From assembly GCA_949298005.1 (NCBI GenBank), contig CASFUN010000016.1, positions 1 to 5,621 on the forward strand: a stretch of DNA of 5,621 nt. The letters run 5' to 3'. This document shows, in pieces, positions 1-4,744 of this stretch. This stretch comes from an uncultured Alphaproteobacteria bacterium (GTDB lineage Bacteria; Pseudomonadota; Alphaproteobacteria; Rickettsiales; UBA1997). Within the stretch, counting starts at the first letter, position 1. Each line of letters starts with the position of its first letter. A program made the translations under genes and the position numbers. The notes beneath the pieces are model-generated. The model was not told the DNA's origin. It did no database searches and saw only the letters and a list, made by a program, of their open reading frames with translations.

Positions 1-104
1 ATGCTTTTGAAGACTTAGATAATTATTGTCAAGGTATAATGTGTAACTATAAAACTCTTAAGAAGTTTATAGTAGATGGTTATCATAGATGTTTTAATAA
101 GTAA
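1..104 (+). CDS. 3' end of an unrecognised gene (partial)
   Basis: The third forward frame is open from the window edge (first full codon at 3) through 33 codons to a TAA at 102-104; the other two forward frames stop within the first 18 bases. The peptide begins AFEDLDNYCQ and ends VDGYHRCFNK. It has mixed charged and aromatic residues and three cysteines, with the codon use of the neighbouring genes, so it looks like the C-terminus of a real protein whose start lies outside the window. I do not recognise the family, and 33 codons is too short to exclude a chance open frame in AT-rich DNA. It ends 127 bases before murE, and promoter-like elements lie between, so it is probably not co-transcribed with murE. 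Confidence 0.45.
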   Translation, partial: AFEDLDNYCQGIMCNYKTLKKFIVDGYHRCFNK

Positions 105-174
105 AGTAATTTAAAAAAATACAATCAGCTCAAACTGAATAAAATAATATATTATATGGAGTTTATGTTTTTTA

Positions 175-207
175 TTGACAGTCATTAATAATATTGCATT
201 ATATAAC
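175..207 (+). promoter_or_regulatory. Candidate sigma-70-type promoter for murE
   Basis: A perfect -35 hexamer TTGACA lies at 175-180. Possible -10 hexamers downstream are TATATA at 200-205 (spacer 19, 4 of 6 consensus bases) and TATAAC at 202-207 (spacer 21, 5 of 6). Neither spacing is ideal, so the exact -10 is uncertain, but a full TTGACA in this intergenic gap, about 50 bases before the murE start, is suggestive. An inverted repeat covers the -10 side of the element. Confidence 0.4.
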
Positions 208-215
208 TAATGCAA
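194..215. repeat. Perfect 8-bp inverted repeat, possible operator before murE
   Basis: TTGCATTA (194-201) and TAATGCAA (208-215) are exact reverse complements around the 6-base centre TATAAC. The symmetry overlaps the candidate -10 of the murE promoter and ends 16 bases before the start codon. No T-run follows directly, so it does not look like an intrinsic terminator. A dimeric repressor site is the simplest reading. This is inferred from symmetry and position only. Confidence 0.45.
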
Positions 216-220
216 AGAAG

Positions 221-226
221 TATAAT
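221..226 (+). promoter_or_regulatory. Perfect TATAAT immediately before murE
   Basis: A consensus TATAAT ends 5 bases before the murE ATG at 232, so initiation from it would start at or within a base or two of the ATG and give a leaderless mRNA. The only nearby -35-like hexamer, TTGCAT at 194-199, is 21 bases upstream, which is too far, and there is no TGn extension. It may be a chance hexamer in AT-rich DNA. Confidence 0.25.
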
Positions 227-231
227 TTTTT

Positions 232-1725
232 ATGTTTTTATCACAAATATTAGACGGGTTAGACGTTGACGTACCAAGTTATTCAGATTTTGATGTAAAA
301 TCAATAGAGAGCGATTCAAGATTAGTCAAAAATAATAGCGTTTTTGTAGCCATAGATGGTAACACAAGTAAAGGAATTGATTTCGTTGATGCAGCTATTA
401 AAAATGGCGCAAAAGCTGTAATTATAGAAAATAAATATGACTTAGTTCTAGATAATAAAGATGTAGCTATTGTAAAATGTGCCGACACCAGAGATATATT
501 AGTTTTATTACTCAAAAGATTTTATAATAATGTTTTTCCACAGCATCTTTTAGGCATAACTGGTACCCAAGGTAAAACTTCAGTTGTTGAATTTATTAGA
601 CAAATACTTGATAAACTTGGTTATAATTGTGCTTCTATAGGTACACTTGGTATGAAATATCAAAATGAGACTGAAAAAACTAACAGTTTGACCATGATGG
701 AAATTGCTGATTTATATAAAAAGCTAAATTTTCTGAAAACTAAGCAAAATGTTGATTTTGTTGCACTAGAGATAACAAGCCAGGGTCTTGATACTAGGCG
801 TTTTGATGGTTTAAGTGTTGATGTTGCTGGAGTTACTAATATTTGTAACCATGAACATTTGGACTATCATAAAAATATGGAGAATTATTTTAATTGTAAA
901 ATGAAACTTTTTGAAAACCATTGTAAAAATGGTGCAACGGTTGTCTTGAACCCATATACTGATTATTATGATAGAATCAAAAAGATTTGCCTAAATAAAA
1001 ATTATAAAATATTAACTTTTGGTTATAATGATAGTTCTGATTTTAGAATATTATCAAATGAAGTCGATGATGGATTTCAAAGATTTACTTTTAAATTTTT
1101 GAATAAGGAATATGAAGCAAAAACTAGACTATTTGGAGATTTTCAAGTATTAAATTTGCTTGAAGCTTTAGTTTTTGTTTATTCGTTAAATCTTAATAAA
1201 AGTATAGAAGATATAATTGATACACTTCAGTATGTCTATGCTGCGGATGGACGTATGAAATTTGTATCAAAGACAAAAACAGGTGGATATGTATATATAG
1301 ATTATGCACATACTCCGAGTTCTTATGAGACTGTTCTTAGTATAATTAGGAACCATTTAAAAAAATTAGGGAATGGCAGGCTAATATCATTATTTGGTCT
1401 TGGCGGGGATAGGGATAAAAGTAAAAGATCAATTATGGGACAAATAGCGCAAAAATATTCTGATATCACTATAGTTACGGATGATAATCCAAGAACAGAA
1501 GATCCAAAAACAATAAGAGCTGAAGTTATTGCTGGTTGCGATAGTAGTGACAATAACTTGTATAATTTTGAAAATGGTAGAGAAGAGGCTATTAAATTTG
1601 CATTGTCTCTAATGAAGAAAAATGATATATTAATCCTTCTTGGGAAGGGTCATGAAAACTATCAAATAATAGGCAAAGATAAAATATATTTCTCAGAAGA
1701 AGAGATAGTTTTGAAGAATATTTAG
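232..1725 (+). CDS. murE: UDP-MurNAc-L-Ala-D-Glu:meso-diaminopimelate ligase (MurE)
   Basis: Cytoplasmic ATP-dependent ligase that adds the third residue, meso-DAP, to the UDP-MurNAc-dipeptide in peptidoglycan synthesis. The 497-residue length is normal for the family. Three Mur ligase domains are visible. The N-terminal UDP-binding domain carries SDSR (27-30). The central ATPase carries the P-loop GTQGKTS (111-117), EHLDYH (208-213) and the Lys expected to be carbamylated (K223, in CKMKLF). The C-terminal domain carries GRM (340-342), DYAHTP (357-362), FGLGGDRD (388-395), the DAP-specifying DNPR (418-421) and GKGHE (471-475). Several central-domain motifs drift from the usual forms: GTNGKT to GTQGKT, SSHGLD to TSQGLD, DHLDYH to EHLDYH, and a TT-type substrate loop reading SLTMME. 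Catalytic residues are largely kept, so an active enzyme is likely. ATG at 232 gives the expected N-terminus; upstream only a weak AGAAG is present. No other mur gene is adjacent; the downstream neighbours converge on it. Confidence 0.95.
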   Translation: MFLSQILDGLDVDVPSYSDFDVKSIESDSRLVKNNSVFVAIDGNTSKGIDFVDAAIKNGAKAVIIENKYDLVLDNKDVAIVKCADTRDILVLLLKRFYNNVFPQHLLGITGTQGKTSVVEFIRQILDKLGYNCASIGTLGMKYQNETEKTNSLTMMEIADLYKKLNFLKTKQNVDFVALEITSQGLDTRRFDGLSVDVAGVTNICNHEHLDYHKNMENYFNCKMKLFENHCKNGATVVLNPYTDYYDRIKKICLNKNYKILTFGYNDSSDFRILSNEVDDGFQRFTFKFLNKEYEAKTRLFGDFQVLNLLEALVFVYSLNLNKSIEDIIDTLQYVYAADGRMKFVSKTKTGGYVYIDYAHTPSSYETVLSIIRNHLKKLGNGRLISLFGLGGDRDKSKRSIMGQIAQKYSDITIVTDDNPRTEDPKTIRAEVIAGCDSSDNNLYNFENGREEAIKFALSLMKKNDILILLGKGHENYQIIGKDKIYFSEEEIVLKNI

Positions 1726-1739
1726 TTATAGTATTTTTT
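1717..1739 (+). terminator. Weak AT-rich terminator candidate after murE
   Basis: AATATT (1717-1722) can pair with AGTATT (1730-1735), a 6-bp stem with one G-U pair and a 7-base loop. The T-run 1734-1739 starts inside the 3' arm. The stem overlaps the murE stop codon and contains no G-C pair, so it would be weak. It lies where a terminator is expected, between the convergent murE and the minus-strand small gene. Confidence 0.25.
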
Positions 1740-1743
1740 AAAA

Positions 1744-2013
1744 TTATCTGCCAAGTATGCCTGATTTTTGTTGATCAGCTGTTTTAGTAAATCTGTGTTT
1801 TCCTATATCAGATCCTATATTTTTATTTAAATCTATACCGCCACTTATTTCTTGAACTCCACAACCTTTTAAAGCTGAGACTATATTATCAACAGGATTT
1901 CCATTTAAAACATCTCCTAATCCTTTAAGAGGTTTACTAAATAAGTCCTCACTGAATATCTCAGTTGTGTTATCATTAAATATAACACCTTTATCGCCAC
2001 TGTCGTTTTCCAT
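1744..2013 (-). CDS. Uncharacterised 89-residue protein encoded behind efp
   Basis: I do not recognise this family. The ORF fills the gap between efp and the end of murE and has a clear Shine-Dalgarno, AGGA (complement of 2019-2022), 5 bases before its ATG, one of only two good ribosome sites in the window. That spacing supports both the gene and the start. The protein is hydrophilic and rich in Gly, Asp, Asn and Ser, with an acidic N-terminal third (END..GDK), a central stretch with short Gly-containing turns (GLGDVLNGNP, 31-40), one cysteine (C51) and a basic tail (GKHRFTK, 71-77; ends GILGR). No signal peptide or membrane segment is visible. It starts 35 bases after the efp stop on the same strand, so it is probably the second gene of an efp transcript. 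Some disorder is likely. It could be a lineage-restricted conserved protein. Confidence 0.7.
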   Translation of the reverse strand: MENDSGDKGVIFNDNTTEIFSEDLFSKPLKGLGDVLNGNPVDNIVSALKGCGVQEISGGIDLNKNIGSDIGKHRFTKTADQQKSGILGR

Positions 2014-2048
2014 TTTATTCCTATTTTAAGTTAATAAAATAAACTAAT

Positions 2049-2606
2049 TTACTTAGCTCTTTCTACATAAGTTGAATCTTCAGTTCTAACAACAACTTTA
2101 TCATCACTAGTAACAAATGGTGGAACCATTATTCTTATCCCGTTTTCTAAAATAGCTGGTTTGTAAGATGCTGCTGCTGTTTGTCCTTTAACTGTTGGTT
2201 CTGTTTCTTTTATGCTAAGTATAACAGTATCAGGCAATTTGATGTCAATTACATTGCTATCACAATAGCAAACTTTTAAATTCATACCGTTTGATAAATA
2301 TGCAATTCTATCTCCTACTAATATTTTTGGAAACGATTCTTGTTCATAAGTAGTCATATCCATAAGTGCTATTGTTTCACCTTCATCATATTGATATTGA
2401 AACTCTTTTTCGTCTAATATGACTTTTTCTACATCTTCTCCCGCTCTAAAACGCTCATTTAATTTACTTCCAGTATTTATATTCTTCATTTCAAGTTGGA
2501 TAAATGCTCCACCTTTACCAGGCTTTACATGTTCTTTTTTTGCAACAATCCAATATTGATCTTTATATTTTATAACATTGCCTAGACTAATTGAATTTAC
2601 GTTCAC
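2049..2606 (-). CDS. efp: Translation elongation factor P
   Basis: EF-P binds between the P and E sites of stalled ribosomes and promotes peptide bond formation at consecutive prolines. At 185 residues it is a normal bacterial EF-P with a KOW-like N-terminal domain and two OB-fold domains. The tip loop reads HVKPGKGGA (26-34), placing a lysine (K31) where E. coli EF-P carries its beta-lysylated K34; this points to a lysine-modified rather than an EarP/arginine-type EF-P. Other family stretches are TGSKLNERF (45-53), ETEPTVKG (134-141), ASYKPAILENG (146-156) and the C-terminal YVERAK. The start is GTG at 2606: an in-frame TAA lies 6 bases upstream and no ATG is available, and MNVNSISLGN aligns with usual EF-P N-termini. 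There is no convincing Shine-Dalgarno. It diverges from grpE across 128 bases and is followed by a small same-strand gene. Confidence 0.95.
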   Translation of the reverse strand: MNVNSISLGNVIKYKDQYWIVAKKEHVKPGKGGAFIQLEMKNINTGSKLNERFRAGEDVEKVILDEKEFQYQYDEGETIALMDMTTYEQESFPKILVGDRIAYLSNGMNLKVCYCDSNVIDIKLPDTVILSIKETEPTVKGQTAAASYKPAILENGIRIMVPPFVTSDDKVVVRTEDSTYVERAK

Positions 2607-2637
2607 AATTACTTATCAGAATAATTAACTATTTGCA

Positions 2638-2646
2638 TGATATAAT
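2638..2646 (+). promoter_or_regulatory. Extended -10 promoter element (TGATATAAT)
   Basis: TG-A-TATAAT at 2638-2646 is a perfect extended -10, which can work without a good -35 (17 bases upstream there is only AGAATA). It points toward grpE and would give a leader of about 80 bases. It sits inside TTGCATGATATAAT (2633-2646), a 14-base motif almost repeated before murE at 194-207. Confidence 0.4.
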
Positions 2647-2647
2647 A
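2642..2647 (-). promoter_or_regulatory. Possible efp -10 element, overlapping the opposite-strand -10
   Basis: On the minus strand TATTAT (complement of 2642-2647) lies about 36 bases before the efp GTG, a suitable place for a -10 with a short leader. A weak -35, TTCAAT, lies 16 bases upstream on that strand. The element overlaps the plus-strand TATAAT at 2641-2646, so the two directions could compete for polymerase. The evidence is weak because the region is very AT-rich. Confidence 0.25.
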
Positions 2648-2679
2648 GAGAATTGAAAAATCAATTGAATTGTAAATTT

Positions 2680-2707
2680 CTTGAAAATTTTAAAATAAAT
2701 CATATAT
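2680..2707 (+). promoter_or_regulatory. Candidate heat-shock (RpoH-type) promoter for grpE
   Basis: CTTG at 2680-2683 (in CTTGAAA) is followed after 17 bases by CATATAT at 2701-2707. The alphaproteobacterial heat-shock promoter is known as CTTG-N17/18-CYTATnT, so the only mismatch in these positions is A for Y. It would start transcription about 20 bases before the grpE ATG. The same bases also read as a sigma-70 promoter (TTGAAA 2681-2686, 16-base spacer, TATATA 2703-2708), so the sigma factor cannot be decided from sequence alone. That grpE is a classical heat-shock gene supports the RpoH reading. Confidence 0.4.
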
Positions 2708-2734
2708 ATTTCAATATAGTGTATTTAAAATAAT

Positions 2735-3331
2735 ATGACAAAAGAAGATAATAAAAACAAAAAAAGTCGGGTAGATTCGTTTAAAAAAGTTAGTGCTAGC
2801 TCAGTGGATAATGATAAACAAAATAAAAATAATATAGAAAAAGAAAAAGTTGAGGTAGTTAATAGTGTGCCTAATAATGAAACTGCAAGATTGGAAACAG
2901 AAAACGCGGAGTTGAAAGACAAATTACTTAGAACACTGGCAGATCTTGAAAATACAAGAAGAATTGCAATCGAGGAGAAAGAAAAAACAGCAAAATTTGC
3001 CATAACAAATATAGTTAAAGATTTGATAGTTATAATGGATATTTTTTATAGAGCTATAGATGATGCTAAAGATAAAGAAAAAGATGACTTTTTCAAATCT
3101 TTTTATGATGGAATTGAAATGACTTTTAATGAATTCAAGAAAGTATTTGATAAAAACAATATAGAAAGATTATATCCTGTTGGTGAAAAATTTGATCCAA
3201 ATTTGCATGAAGCTATAGCCAACGTTGAAAAAGAAGGTATAGAAAGCGGGATAGTTGTTGAAGTCATGCAACCTGGTTATACTCTTAATAAAAGAGTTAT
3301 TAAACCAGCTATGGTGGCTGTTTCTAAGTAG
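2735..3331 (+). CDS. grpE: GrpE, nucleotide exchange factor for DnaK
   Basis: GrpE is the cytoplasmic co-chaperone that releases ADP from DnaK (Hsp70), working as a dimer and acting as a thermosensor. The 198 residues fit the family. Residues 1-47 are a charged, Lys/Asn-rich tail expected to be disordered. A long dimerising helix follows (about 50-100) with the family stretch LLRTLADLENTRR (64-76), then the four-helix region. The C-terminal beta domain that contacts DnaK carries PVGEKFDPNLHEAI (148-161) and GYTLNKRVIKPAMVAV (181-196), both close to the family pattern. The ATG at 2735 is preceded by an in-frame TAA at 2726, so no longer N-terminus is possible here; no clear Shine-Dalgarno precedes it. 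It heads a plus-strand run in which iscU follows 26 bases later. dnaK and dnaJ are not in the window. Confidence 0.95.
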   Translation: MTKEDNKNKKSRVDSFKKVSASSVDNDKQNKNNIEKEKVEVVNSVPNNETARLETENAELKDKLLRTLADLENTRRIAIEEKEKTAKFAITNIVKDLIVIMDIFYRAIDDAKDKEKDDFFKSFYDGIEMTFNEFKKVFDKNNIERLYPVGEKFDPNLHEAIANVEKEGIESGIVVEVMQPGYTLNKRVIKPAMVAVSK

Positions 3332-3345
3332 AATTAATAAGTTTT

Positions 3346-3352
3346 AAAGGAG
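3346..3352 (+). promoter_or_regulatory. Strong ribosome binding site that fixes the iscU start
   Basis: AAAGGAG at 3346-3352 is the best Shine-Dalgarno in the window and lies 5 bases before the ATG at 3358. An in-frame GTG at 3352 overlaps this site and so cannot be the start; iscU begins at 3358. Confidence 0.8.
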
Positions 3353-3357
3353 TGATT

Positions 3358-3738
3358 ATGCCTTATTCTAAAAAAATGTTGGATCATTGTGAAAATCCAA
3401 GAAATGTGGGAAGTCTTGATGAAAATGACAAAGATGTTGGTACTGGTTTAATTGGTTCACCTGTATGTGGTGATATGTTAAAATTTCAAGTAAAAGTAAA
3501 AGATGGAATAATAGTTGATGCAAAATTCAAGACATTTGGTTGTGGTGGTGCTATTTCTTCTAGTTCTTTAACAACTGAAAAAGTTATAGGAAAGACATTA
3601 GATGAAGCTTTAGAAGTTAAAAATAAAGATATAGTAGCAGAACTAGAATTGCCACAAGCCAAAATACATTGTTCTGTGATGGCAGAAGAAGCTATACATG
3701 AGGCTGTAAATGATTATAAAAGAAAAAATGGAATTTAA
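3358..3738 (+). CDS. iscU: Iron-sulfur cluster scaffold protein IscU
   Basis: IscU assembles [2Fe-2S] clusters with sulfur from the desulfurase IscS and passes them to apoproteins, helped by Hsp70-type chaperones. With the ATG at 3358 the protein has 126 residues, close to E. coli IscU (128), and starts MPYSKKMLDH. The three cluster-ligand cysteines are present: C37 (VCGD, with the conserved D39), C62 (FGCGG) and C105 (KIHCS). ENPRNVGSL (12-20) and the Ser-rich turn after C62 are typical. Two oddities are clear. The HscA-recognition motif LPPVK reads LPQAK (98-102), and Tyr of the N-terminal DHYENP is Cys (C11). The gene stands apart from iscS, iscA, hscB, hscA and fdx, which are not in the window, and sits between grpE (26 bases upstream) and the HAD gene (2 bases downstream), so co-transcription is very likely. 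Confidence 0.95.
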   Translation: MPYSKKMLDHCENPRNVGSLDENDKDVGTGLIGSPVCGDMLKFQVKVKDGIIVDAKFKTFGCGGAISSSSLTTEKVIGKTLDEALEVKNKDIVAELELPQAKIHCSVMAEEAIHEAVNDYKRKNGI

Positions 3739-3740
3739 TA

Positions 3741-4202
3741 ATGTATATTAAGAATTCAGAGGAATTTAAAAATATTTTAGCAAATTATGATATTTTTTTA
3801 TTTGATATATTCGGTGTTGTTTGGGATGGGTCAGCGAAGATATTAGGAACAGACGAAGTTTTGAGTTGGCTTAAAAGTTTAAGAAAAACTATTATTTTCT
3901 TATCAAATGCACCAAATAAAAATTCTGATATTGAAAAACAATTTAAATCAATAGGAATTATAAAAAATTTACATTATGATTTTATAGTATCTTCTGGTGA
4001 TGCTGCAAGAAATATATTATTTAGTGATAGTAGAATTTTCTCTGGTAATAAAGAATTTAAGAATTGTTTTGTTATAGGTAAAGTTATTAATGATAATTTT
4101 TTAGATGGTACACAATATAATAGAGAGTTTATAATTTATCTGATGCTGATTTTGTTTATCTTGCTTTTCCACAAATATCTGAAAATGAATATGAAAGATT
4201 GA
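3741..4202 (+). CDS. N-terminal fragment of the split HAD-like protein
   Basis: This is the first piece of the frameshifted HAD gene, 153 codons as read. Motif I is LFDIFGVVWDG (20-30) with nucleophile D22. The second Asp of the usual DxD is replaced by Phe (F24); from memory, TIGR01459 proteins have Trp there (DxWGV). Motif II is LSNAP (54-58), and SSGDAAR (84-90) is also family-like. Real sequence ends near residue 133; residues 134-153 are out-of-frame readthrough. On its own it lacks motif III Lys and the motif IV acidic residues, so it should not be a working HAD enzyme. Partial Shine-Dalgarno GGA at 3730-3732, inside iscU, fits translation coupled to iscU. Confidence 0.6.
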   Translation: MYIKNSEEFKNILANYDIFLFDIFGVVWDGSAKILGTDEVLSWLKSLRKTIIFLSNAPNKNSDIEKQFKSIGIIKNLHYDFIVSSGDAARNILFSDSRIFSGNKEFKNCFVIGKVINDNFLDGTQYNREFIIYLMLILFILLFHKYLKMNMKD

Positions 4203-4744
4203 GAAAAATAAATGGAGATAATTTTCAAGCTTTTAGGTCACCTATGTATGAGGATATATGGTATGATTTAATGGATGCTAGCGCTTTTATTAATATTTTA
4301 GAAGAATGTGAAAGATATAAATTACCTATGTTTAATGACTGTGCTGACTTGGTAGCAGCTCAGGCTGATGCAAAAAATAATGAAATACACTATGTGATTA
4401 GGCAAGGAACATTAGCTAATATTTATAAAAATATGGGTTGTCAATTAGTTGAAGTTTGCAAACCATATTCAAATGTCTACAGTTATGCTTTTGAACTGAC
4501 AAAAAAAGAGAATAAATTCCCTAATAATTCCAAAATTCTTATGATTGGAGATACGATAGAAACGGATATTCTAGGTGCTACAAATGCTACAAATGATATT
4601 GGTATTAAAGTTGATGGTATGCTTACTCTTTGTGGGGTATCTGGTAGGGCATATGATAAAAATACTAATATTATTGAAAGATATTGTGTAGATAATAACT
4701 TAAATCTAAGTTATATAATAGACAGTGTTGGTGTTATATTATGA
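4199..4744 (+). CDS. C-terminal fragment of the split HAD-like protein
   Basis: This is the second piece of the frameshifted HAD gene. Its frame is open from 4124; the only nearby start-like codon is TTG at 4199, with no Shine-Dalgarno, so independent translation is doubtful. Counting from that TTG, the NPD-like segment is NDCADLV (46-52), QGTLANIYKNMG (69-80) is typical cap/core sequence, K88 in VCKPY matches the motif III Lys, and GDTIETDILGA (117-127) is motif IV with D118 and D123. It stops with TGA at 4742-4744, overlapping the ATG of the response regulator by 4 bases. That overlap implies that translation through this frame still matters for expression of the next gene. Confidence 0.6.
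   Translation: MRKINGDNFQAFRSPMYEDIWYDLMDASAFINILEECERYKLPMFNDCADLVAAQADAKNNEIHYVIRQGTLANIYKNMGCQLVEVCKPYSNVYSYAFELTKKENKFPNNSKILMIGDTIETDILGATNATNDIGIKVDGMLTLCGVSGRAYDKNTNIIERYCVDNNLNLSYIIDSVGVIL

Larger units (their letters stand above)
3741..4744 (+). pseudogene. HAD-superfamily (class IIA, TIGR01459-like) gene broken by a one-base frameshift
   Basis: Two overlapping reading frames together make one HAD-like protein. The first runs from ATG 3741 and carries motifs I and II. The family-like sequence then continues in another frame, starting SDADFVYLAF from 4139, and runs to the TGA at 4742-4744 with motifs III and IV. Both frames are open across 4124-4141, and after that the first frame turns into a hydrophobic tail (YLMLILFILLFHK) unlike the family. 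Adding one base here would restore about 334 residues, somewhat long for the family. No X XXY YYZ slippery heptamer is present, so programmed frameshifting is unlikely. Both halves keep their motifs, so the break is recent or a sequencing error. The start lies 2 bases after iscU and the end overlaps the response regulator start (ATGA). The substrate of this family is not known to me. Confidence 0.75.

Noticed and set aside
144..155. Twelve-base palindrome ATAATATATTAT before murE
   Set aside because: It is made only of A and T in a very AT-rich gap, where such symmetry is common by chance.
156..188. Ten-codon open frame upstream of murE (leader peptide candidate)
   Set aside because: It contains the TTGACA -35 hexamer, so it lies before the expected transcript start, and it shows no run of regulatory codons or attenuator hairpins.
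279..515. Minus-strand 78-codon open frame inside murE
   Set aside because: It lies entirely opposite a strongly supported murE and has no recognisable motif; it is a shadow frame.
1323..1553. Minus-strand 76-codon open frame inside murE
   Set aside because: It is antisense to the conserved MurE C-terminal motifs and hydrophobic only because of the complementary codons.
2651..2666. Hairpin AATTGA-AAAA-TCAATT between efp and grpE
   Set aside because: The stem has only one G-C pair and no T-run at its base; it is too weak to call a terminator or riboswitch.
2725..3003. Minus-strand 92-codon open frame with a hydrophobic Ser/Leu/Phe-rich product opposite grpE
   Set aside because: The apparent membrane character is the complement of the Lys/Glu/Asn-rich GrpE N-terminus; it would also cover the grpE start.
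3352..3357. GTG start that adds two residues to IscU
   Set aside because: The GTG overlaps the Shine-Dalgarno AAAGGAG, which is ideally spaced for the ATG at 3358.
4124..4141. Programmed -1 ribosomal frameshift in the HAD gene
   Set aside because: No slippery heptamer of the X XXY YYZ type is present in the window where both frames are open, and no downstream pseudoknot or stem is apparent.
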